Assembly (NCBI GenBank): GCA_948146395.1
Contig: OX411548.1
Coordinates: forward strand, 59,353,020 to 59,417,019
Direction: 5' to 3'
Length of the DNA: 64,000 nucleotides
DNA from: Fragum whitleyi
Taxonomy: Eukaryota > Mollusca > Bivalvia > Cardiida > Cardiidae
Each line of letters opens with the position of its first letter. Position 1 is the stretch's first letter. Made by a program: the position numbers and the translations under genes. The notes below the pieces were generated by a model, which saw only the letters and a program-made list of their open reading frames with translations, was not told the origin of the DNA and did no database searches. This document shows, one piece after another, positions 56,011-64,000 of the stretch.

Positions 56011-56522
56011 GAATGATTTGGTTATTGTAATATTTATAATTTGACCATTGTTACATCAACACAAAACACATCCTATGTTATTGCAACGATTTAAAATATT
56101 GAAGCCTTTTTAATTTGTAGTGACTGGTTCCTTCTTTTTGACAACTGAGACTCTAGAGTGACTTATATCTTTGACTTTGACTGATACTTTTTCAAGTCTT
56201 AAAGTTGATATAAAGTTTAAACCAAGGACAAAATGACCTTTGTGTACCATCGACATGAAGCTATGAGACTACAGACTGGATACCTTGACCACGTCTGACT
56301 TCTTTGAACTCTCATTCTAAAACATTTTAGATACAGTTATTTAAATTATTAACAAATGTTGTGATTTGACTCTATTTAATTGTAAAATTCAGTATAAAGT
56401 TTCAGAAGATATTACAATGTTATATCACTGTAGAAGTTCTCATTAGGGGAAATAGGGTATCCTATGACAAGCACTTGTTAAGTTAGTTGCATGTTTATTT
56501 TGTACCTACTTTTATTGTATGT

Positions 56523-56687
56523 TTAAGGTAGTGGATCTTTAATAGTTCAGTAAAGTTTTGGAAGTAATGAACTTTAACAGTGTTACCTAAGGTTTCCTAA
56601 TGATTTTCATTAGGAAATCTCGGTCAACATAGTGAAAGTTCATGGGTGCTGAAATGTTGCAGAATTATTATGGGTCCACTACCTTAA
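56523..56687. mobile_element. 165-bp foldback MITE with TTAA ends, GGTAGTGG family
   Basis: TTAAGGTAGTGGATCTTTAATAG .. GGTTTCCTAATGATTTTCATTAGGAAATC .. TTATTATGGGTCCACTACCTTAA. Confidence 0.88.
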
Positions 56688-57431
56688 CCAGTTTAGAATC
56701 TTAAACTTTTTGTCACCTTTCCTTGTATTCATGATATCATTCATCTATCATCAATTAGTATTTACATGTATTTTTGTGTAATCATTGTACTTCACTATTA
56801 TTAAAAGGGAATAATAATTCTTTAAGTACCGTATATGTATTCCTTAGCATTGTTAGATTAATCTCTCTGTTCAATGCTCCAAAGTTCTTCTGTCTTTTTT
56901 GAAAAGTTAAAAAGTAATACATGTATTGTCCATTCAATAAGCAAAGTAATATTGTCCATTCAATAAGCAAAGTTTACACTTTTTAGCCAAAAAACAGTTT
57001 GATTATCCACTTTTTTGATTGATTGATTTTCTTCTATCTTGCTTTTTCCCTTTCTTTAAGCACCTTATTTTAGATGTTAAAAAATCATCTTTCAAGAACT
57101 TACAAGGGTTTTTTGCAAAATAATGATAAAATCATATTTGAAACATTGTAGAAAAATTAATAAAAACATTCTGCATGTGATACACACATTTTTTACCCTG
57201 ACACGCTAATTTTTTATGACTTTCTAGGTAAGGGTTGAATTTATAATTTGTAAGGCTTGTAAACATTTACCAGTAAATATATATAAATGTGATTACATTG
57301 TAAGTTTTTTTTTACTTCAGGCTTGATTTCATACAAGACTCATCTTGAATTTTGAAGGAAACATGAATTTAGAAATAATATATTAGATTTATGTAAGTTA
57401 CAAACATTGTTATTCTTTATTTGGTGCTTAA

Positions 57432-59073
57432 GGTATTCCTAGTGTGAAGATCGGAATTAAATCGGTTGATTTCGGCTATTTCCGTCAATCAAAGCGCGTC
57501 GTTTTGCACGTAAGTTAGTTGACGTCATAATCATCGACGTTCCCGCTAAAAAAGACGTACAGTTACATAAACTCTATGGAAATTTGATAAAATCTACCAA
57601 AATATGACTTTTAATTTACTTTTATTGTTTTGATTGAGTTTTCGGTTCTGTTACCAAATGTTAATCTGAACAAAAAATACCTCGACCAATCAAAATAATT
57701 TGCAGGAAATTGTCTTTCTTTAAGCGTACCGACCGAAGGACTGCCGGAAGTCACACCCCCGGAAACCGATTTCCCGGAAAAATTAGAGAAAAAAAATTCT
57801 TACGCTTATACCCGAAGCAAATTCTCCCTGCTTTAACTAAGGACATTTACACGAAATTTTCAATTCATAAATTCAAACCATAAAAGAGCAATCGAAATAA
57901 TCTTTGAAGATGCCTTTAAGTATATTTGTACATATTATGTCCCTTACCAATCATTTTTTAATCATTCGAATGTTTATACCAATAGCAACATTTTAATTAG
58001 GCCCAAATAAAGTATGGTTTCATGTAACAAACAAATTATTTGTCGTCATGCAGACATCTGGCATGCTAAAAAGGGACCGACTATGTATATTTGCAAAAAA
58101 TTCCAGTTATTGAACGAGTATCATACACAGTTCTACGATCCATTTCATACTTAAGGAGAGTTGCCTCTCATACTCCAGTATATGAGAGAATAATGAAAGC
58201 AAAATCCATGCCGAAAAAATCCTTCCTTTACAATAGCAAAAGTCTTATTCTTTAAAAGAGAAATCTTACTTTTTCCAACGGTAAACCCCCCTTTTTCATA
58301 GTTTCTTGCAATTATTTCAAAGACAAATGAACACTTTGTAGTTCAGACACTTTATATTAAGAATCTAATTAAATGCGAGTAATTTTATAAGAACAGTGAA
58401 CATTTTTTAGCATTTTTTAAGTGTAATAAATGGCATTTACAAATTTATTTTACTTAGTTATCTTGTTAAAGACTCGAGCGCAATTAGAGAGTTAAAAAAA
58501 CATAATTATGGTCAAAAATTAGGTTTATTTATTTTAAGGGCGCATAACTCTTGGTCCATTTTCTCTATTTTCCCACGGTGAATTTTTTTCATACTTTGAG
58601 CCTGAATGCCCGAAGTATTTAAGTAATTTTTGAAAAAGGCATTTGAGATGCCCCATCAATACTTTTTGAAAAAAAGGAATTTCTTTGATAGTCACTGTAG
58701 CCAAAATACATTACAAAATGGCGCCTTATTTTGTTTCCGACTTGAAATGTTGGCTAACTATGCATTTAATGATAAAAAATATTTGTTCAAAACTTACTTT
58801 TTGTGATTGACAACATTTCTACCAAATGTATTACACGAAATATGTAGCATGATTATACGCAGTTAATTGCACAATCATCATTTTAAGATAGACCCCTTCC
58901 TATCTTATGGCCGATTTCCCCACCCACTCAAGGAAATGGTCTTTTTTCAATATTTTCTAAACGGGACGGTGAAAGTCATTTAAATTTCAGACATAACAGG
59001 GGAATAACATGTAGTATTCGTTTTTAGTATCATTTTTACATTCTTTTTACCCTTGCTTCACACTAGGAATACC
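57432..59073. mobile_element. 1.64-kb non-coding transposon with perfect 18-bp inverted ends and TTAA duplications
   Basis: GGTATTCCTAGTGTGAAG at 57432-57449 and its exact reverse complement at 59056-59073 are each bordered by TTAA (57428-57431 and 59074-59077). TTAA duplications occur in piggyBac and Kolobok superfamilies; GG...CC ends are not the usual piggyBac CC...GG, so Kolobok-like is at least as likely. No transposase frame is visible, so it would move only in trans. The interior is CpG-richer than its surroundings near the left end and contains a palindromic TGACGTCA (57520-57527). Confidence 0.88.
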
Positions 59074-59647
59074 TTAATACTCTTGTAGTTTAAAGGTAAA
59101 ATGTCTGGGTGCAATATACCCAGGAGTTCTGAGTTCAAATCTTGGCAGGGGTCAACTCAATACCAATAAAATAACAATTTTGTGAAATATATAAATTTGA
59201 TGATATGCCAATCTTTTTACTCTGTCTGAGTGGAGGTTGGTTTAGACAGCTTTTACAGTAATCATTGGTTTGTCTTGTGTATTTCAAAATTTCAAACTGC
59301 ATATGAACACATGTTTGTCAAGTGTTACCAATATTAAATTCATCTTGTGTTATGCATAACAAAAAAGAGTTGTTAGTTTTGTTTTGTCCAAGGGAGAATT
59401 TAGACTGGATTTATTCACCTGGCTAGTTTACAAAAAAGCCTATTACACAAGGGGGCAATGCCACGGCGCACTTATGCGATCTAAAGATTTCCAAAGTGCA
59501 GTGAATAAACCATGACAATGCCTGAATCTCGGCAGGAAAGCAGTTGGAGAGTTATGTAATCTCTTAGAATGCCAAATTGAAAGAGGAGCATAAACTTTAT
59601 AATCAAATTTTGCAATTTTGCATCTTTTTCAAGTTTATTATCAACTT

Positions 59648-59833
59648 TCCGGCATCATAGCAGAGTTGGTAGCCCTTCTGACTGTCAATCTAAAGATCCC
59701 AGGTTTCATCCCCAGAGATTGTGGTACTGGTGTGAGAGATACCAGGAATCCATTGTGATGTGTTCCAGCCTCTGCAATACAGCTGTAAGATTGGTCAAAG
59801 TGGCCTAAAACCCCATTCAAAGAAACAAAGTAT
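59648..59833 (+). mobile_element. SINE copy with internal deletion
   Basis: CGGCATCATAGCAGAGTTGGTAGC..CTAAAGATCCCAGGTTTCATCCCC (A and B boxes), then directly GAGAGATACCAGGAATCCATTG..TAAAACCCCATTCAAAGAAAC. The central GAGATAGCAG block is missing. Confidence 0.85.
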
Positions 59834-59849
59834 TATCCCTGACAGCGGC

Positions 59850-60052
59850 ACACTCATCCAACTATTTGTCTCTCACCAATATGTTGATTATCCTAGACCT
59901 TCTCAAGATAGCAGCTGGAGGCTAGGAAAGGATGTGATGGTAGTACTGGTGAGAGAAATACCAAGAATCCATTGTTAGGTGCTCATGCTGCTGCAATATA
60001 ACTGTATGATTGTTGAAAGCAGTGTAAAACCCCATTCAAAAAAAACAAAATT
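59850..60052 (+). mobile_element. SINE copy lacking the tRNA head
   Basis: Starts in the body (CACTCATCCAACTATTTGTCTCTCACCAATATG), then GATAGCAGCTGGAGGCTAGGAAAGG..TAAAACCCCATTCAAAAAAAAC. Abuts the previous copy, giving a tandem SINE pair. Confidence 0.85.
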
Positions 60053-60389
60053 ATTTACTTTCCAACTCTGAACAAACAAGGGTAGACATCCACTGGCAGT
60101 ACTCTAATTTGTTCATGTATAGATACAAAAGTTTTAAGTGAGATATCAAAGGTCAATTTTGTCTCCATATATATATAGAATAGACAAAATTTACCTTAGA
60201 CCACTCATTTAAACCTGTGCATCTGTACTGAGCTTACAGAGAATGAAACAAACTTTGATTATGTATAACTTCGAAATGGGATTTCGTCTATTTCAAAATG
60301 CATTTGTATACAATCCCAGAGTCAAAATAGTGAATTCTACTTGTACATAAATGGATTTTAGCAGTCATGGAGTTATTAACTCTTCCAAA

Positions 60390-60632
60390 TTTGAGATTGT
60401 GCATGACATTTCCAACAATTTCAAATGTGGGCCAAGCAAAGGCTATGGCCAGCCTGTGCATCTGCAGTCTTACCAGTCTACACTTTGCACTTTGTAGATA
60501 GATTGGGCCTAAAAGTGTCTTTAGAAAGTCAGATAAATTTCTTAATATAATATGTCCCAGTCAAGGTTGGTTAATGTTGGCCCTTCACGCACATGTTGAA
60601 TTGTTGAAAATGTCATGCACAGGCTCATTTGG
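60390..60632. mobile_element. MITE, TTTGAGCCTGT family
   Basis: Left TTTGAGATTGTGCATGACATTTCCAACAATTTCA; right TTGTTGAAAATGTCATGCACAGGCTCATTT; interior GGCCAGCCTGTGCATCTGCAGTCTTACCAG. Confidence 0.82.
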
Positions 60633-60639
60633 ATTATCT

Positions 60640-61085
60640 GCGCCCTGACATAGAAACTCCACCTCTGGATTTTCTGCGTATTCATCTATTATTTTTCAAC
60701 TAATAATATATGTATGCACAAAACATACGGATCTGAATTTTCACATATAGATACACAAAAAATGTTAATACGTGTGTAAGAACTGTGCGCATGTGAACAA
60801 ACAATTCTTCCCTGGATATCTTTGCTTTCAAAACAAACTTTGTTTTTATGGTATATGCACATTTCTTCATGCAGAATTTTGCATATACCTCAAATACGGT
60901 ATTGTGACTTGTGGTTACAATACATTTGTATGCAATCAACTAGTCACAATAGCGAATTCTACTTATACTGTTATGGTGATCCAGGGAAGGTTACTTTGTG
61001 TACAAACTCACATTTCTTTCAAGCCATAACAGTTTTTTGACGCAGAAATTACAGGTGTGGAACTTTTGCGCCGGGGTGAGAAAAT
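60640..61085. repeat. Inverted-repeat element with TCTGCG(C/T) ends
   Basis: Left CTGCGCCCTGACATAGAAACTCCACCTCTGGATTTTCTGCGT pairs imperfectly with right ACGCAGAAATTACAGGTGTGGAACTTTTGCGCC. The interior GTTACAATACATTTGTATGCAATC is shared with 60255-60350. Probably a decayed MITE. Confidence 0.6.
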
Positions 61086-61249
61086 CCCAATTTGGAACAG
61101 TTCATACCCGTGTCTTAACTCCATTTGTGTACGCAAGTTGGTAGTGCAACATATTTTATCCTTGGCTATATCTGCTTGAAACTTAGCATGTGTATTCTCT
61201 GTCATAAGAGCAACCATTACTATCAAGGGGGATAACCCTATATACATTT

Positions 61250-62221
61250 TTGTCATCCTGTTTGCCATGTGCATGACAAATTTGTTATAAATACAGCTGG
61301 TTTATGTTTGACTCTGCATCTGTCCATTAGTCAATCTGTCAGTTTTTGTCCAGACATTTACTCCCACATTCATATATAAATTTCAAAACAACTTGGTACA
61401 ATAATCTGACTTTTCCATCATCATTAAAGCTGCTCTTTCCTAGATTGGGAAAATGTGGTTTTTGAAAATGTTTGAAAAATCAATCAGAAGAAAAGACCTC
61501 ATCATGTTGAAGCCTTTGATATGATAAGATTCAATCTGGTAATGCATGGAAAGCAACTAATAACGCCTAAAAAGATTTTCTCCAATTTTGTGCAATCAAA
61601 GATTAAGGTAAAAGTATTTGCCAGCTGGAAATTTCATATCAATACAAGCAAAAATGAAAGATTATTCACAAAAAGTAAATTGGTAGGTATCAGATCGTCT
61701 GCAATTTGATTGTACATAGTTGTAAGCAATATGGTTTTGCAGTTAAAAGTATAACACATGTCACTTTTACTATGTCATTTCAGTTTGCTGGAAATCGTTA
61801 CATGATCGTTTGACGGGATGAACAAAATGAACCGAGATCTGTCATGCTAATTATTTCCTCCTAATTACTCCGGACCAAATCGTACCCAACAATCCGCCAA
61901 TGGTTGTCTATTAAAGGTCGTAGACAGTCAAAGGTCATAGATAGACTGGATCCCCTACTCATCTTACCGCTTCGAAAAAATAAGTTACAAAATTATTGAA
62001 AATTGCTGTTTTAAGTGTCGATGTACTTTGGCAATTCTTAATCGTCTAAAAGTACACACATTTCCAAATCTAAGCACAAGTTTTGTATTTTTTCTATGAA
62101 AAACTGCGAAAGAACAGCTTTAAAAATGCTATATGAAGGAAAAATTCAGATATTTCCAAGGTCAATGTCATAGGTTAAGATTGACCTTGTCCAAAGCATA
62201 ACTCTTACATTTAAGAGATGA
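61250..62221. other. Intergenic, nothing recognised
   Basis: No array, hairpin or exon stands out; a short AAAGGTCGTAGACAGTCAAAGGTCATAGA repeat lies near 61914. Confidence 0.5.
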
Positions 62222-62372
62222 AGAGGGTATTTGTTGATTTCATGGAGGTATGAAACTAAAAACATTATTGCACTATATGAATATGCAAAGCAGATTCATG
62301 TACATGAACATGATAAGGTTTTTAGTTTCATAACTTCATGAAATCAACAGAAAGTCTCTTCATACCTTATAA
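62222..62372. repeat. 151-bp hairpin element, GAGGGTATTTGTTGATTTCATGGAG family
   Basis: The most complete member: AAGAGGGTATTTGTTGATTTCATGGAGGTATGAAACTAAAAAC .. GGTTTTTAGTTTCATAACTTCATGAAATCAACAGAAAGTCTCTTCAT. Confidence 0.88.
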
Positions 62373-62559
62373 TTTAATTTCTTGAAGCGTTAATAAGAAG
62401 ATTTACCCTCAACTTCAGGGATTGTTAATAGGACTACCTACAAAAAAGCTGTGTAATAAAATTGTTCATATTGGGTGATGAACCAATTTTTCAGCCAATC
62501 AGAATGCACAAATTCTGGTTAACTCAACTAGAATTAAATTATTTATGGATGGATTTCAA

Positions 62560-63960
62560 AACAGCTCAGGACTATTGTTCTGCATTATAAGTGGATGTGC
62601 CATTTGAAAAATGCCTCAAAGGTCAGAAGAACTATTGATATGGATTTTCCTGTCTAACGTCTGTCCGTCCATTAATTTTACTTATTAACGCTCTAAAGTC
62701 CACAGTTTTTATTAGATTGTCTTCGTAATTGGTCAGAATGATAAGACCATTATAAGGATAAGTGTTTCCTTCTGAAAATGAGTCAGATCTATCAAGCATC
62801 ATAGGAAAAGAAGCTTAATTGAAATATAATTAGAAAATCCCTTAATAGCTCTAAAGTCCACAGTTTTCATCCAATTAAATTCAAACTTTCTCAGAATAAT
62901 TGAATCATCTAAATGATTTCTCTTTAAAAAAATTCTGATGGATTGGGTGTCAAAAGAAAAGGGGCCTATATTTGATTTTAAATGTTAAGAATTCATTGTT
63001 TAAACTTCTTCATATATGCATGGAAGTTAATGAAAATTTCACTTAGTCTACATCATGTGACCATGTGCATGATAAATGCGTTCTGGTGATTTTATAATGT
63101 GTCATAGAAAAAAGGGGCCTAAGTGTAAACTTTCTTGCTAACAAAACTCCTCTTTCATTAATAGATACATTCATGTGAAATGTTCACAGAATATTCCATT
63201 TCCAGTAACTATTTCCATTTGTGGCCTTTTAACTGGGTTGTTTTCAGAGAAAACGAGAAGTATTGCTAAAGCCTTGCTGTTGTCCTCGTTGTTGGCGTTG
63301 TGGTGCGAAATTTTTGACATTTTGTGATAACTTTTAAATGGTAAGTGATAGGGCCTTTATATTTCACATAATGATTGCCCGTGTCAAGGTCTTTCTATTG
63401 GTACCAAGTTAAAGGGCATCAGTCAAGGTCAAGGTCATTTTTCAAGGTCAAATTTGTGAAAAAAAAATGCAAAAACTTTGACATTTTGCAATTACTTTGG
63501 AATGGTAAGTGTAAGGGCCTCCATATTTCACATGATGCTTGCCTGGGACTAGCACTTTCTGTTTGTACCAAATTCAAGGTCCTCAGTCAAGGTTATCTTT
63601 CATGGTCAAATTTGTGAAGATTAATGTCAAAAAATTATCATTGGCCATTACTTTTGAATGGTTAGTGAAAGGGCCTTCATATTTTACATAATGATTGACT
63701 GTGTCAAGGCCTTTCTGTTGGTTCCAAGTTCAAGATAATCAGTCAAAGTCAAGGTCATTTTTCAAGGTCAAATTTGTGAAAGAAATGCAAAAACTTTGTG
63801 AACAAAAGAGCATTCTTTTCTATCAAGAAGGATAACTCTAGAAGCATTTTCTGCAAATTATGCCCCTTTTTCTACTTACTTTTTTCACCAACAATTAGTT
63901 TTTTTCACCATCCAGCACTTACAGCAGAGCGTAGGCACCCGTAGGCGGTGCTCTTGTTAG
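62560..63960 (+). repeat. Dispersed element with a tandem AAGGTCAAGGTCATTTTTCAAGG array
   Basis: Three to four diverged units of about 155 bp (63240-63800): GGTAAGTGATAGGGCCTTTATATTTCACATAATG, GTCAAGG(C/T)CTTTCT(A/G)TTGG(T/A)ACCAAGTT and CAGTCAAGGTCAAGGTCATTTTTCAAGGTCAAATTTGTGAA. The tail CAGCAGAGCGTAGGCACCCGTAGGCGGTGCTCTTG ends near 63957. Upstream, two AACGCTCTAAAGTCCACAG.TTT units (62690 and 62850). Long open frames here are chance products. Confidence 0.8.
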
Positions 63961-64000
63961 TTATATGCTGTGTAATATGTATATTATGCATACGTTTAAG

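Noticed and set aside
57428..59077. Short conserved host enhancer with CRE site
   Set aside because: TGACGTCA is present, but the perfect inverted ends and TTAA borders show that the whole segment is a transposon.
63375..63617. 80-codon ORF with KGHQSRSRSFFKVK
   Set aside because: It reads through the tandem AAGGTCAAGGTCATTTTTC array; no domain.

Overview
The window looks like nuclear DNA of a mollusc, most likely a bivalve. The evidence is an AT-rich genome with long introns, one split gene over most of the left half, tRNA-derived SINEs ending in CCATTCAAACAAAC, (TCCG)n-headed tandem arrays, AAGGTCAAGGTCA-type intronic satellites and very many small hairpin (MITE-like) elements. There are no prokaryotic operons, CRISPR arrays, rRNA genes or true tRNA genes. 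The species call is inference.

Region 1 (1-3067): the right part of a tyrosine-recombinase retroelement on the + strand. The end of a tyrosine recombinase ORF is followed by an intact SGNH-hydrolase-like ORF, then two nearly identical 261-bp direct repeats (987-1247 and 2807-3067) around 1.56 kb that holds a roughly 190-bp tandem repeat. Recombinase plus SGNH ORF plus split direct repeats fits the Ngaro branch of the DIRS order. The element sits in a late intron of the host gene, in the opposite orientation.

Region 2 (3700-31594): one host gene on the - strand, the glycogen debranching enzyme (AGL; amylo-alpha-1,6-glucosidase / 4-alpha-glucanotransferase). I placed 26 coding exons with GT/AG borders. 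Their phases join without a break to 1461 codons, starting at the ATG at 31593. All four GH13-type transferase motifs and most of the glucosidase half are present. The last 80 or so residues must lie beyond the left edge, past the retroelement. A 109-bp tandem duplication has made a second, in-frame copy of part of exon 21. The introns carry SINEs with clear target-site duplications, many hairpin elements and two satellite arrays, one with a 504-bp duplicated block. Two possible 5'UTR exons lie at 33-34.5 kb.

Region 3 (31.6-36.2 kb): AGL upstream flank with a hAT-like MITE, poly-G runs, the 3' end of a non-LTR retrotransposon and a CpG-rich 151-bp inverted repeat.

Region 4 (36.2-64 kb): repeat-dominated. 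It holds degenerate satellites (37.9-44.5 kb), a few weak + strand exon candidates at 45-49 kb (unrecognised; one exon has a decayed duplicate), a hAT MITE nested in another MITE, a 51-bp array, a 163-bp array with (TCCG)n, a complete 1.64-kb transposon-like element with perfect inverted ends and TTAA duplications, more SINEs, and another tandem array at the right end. I find no confidently identified host gene here.
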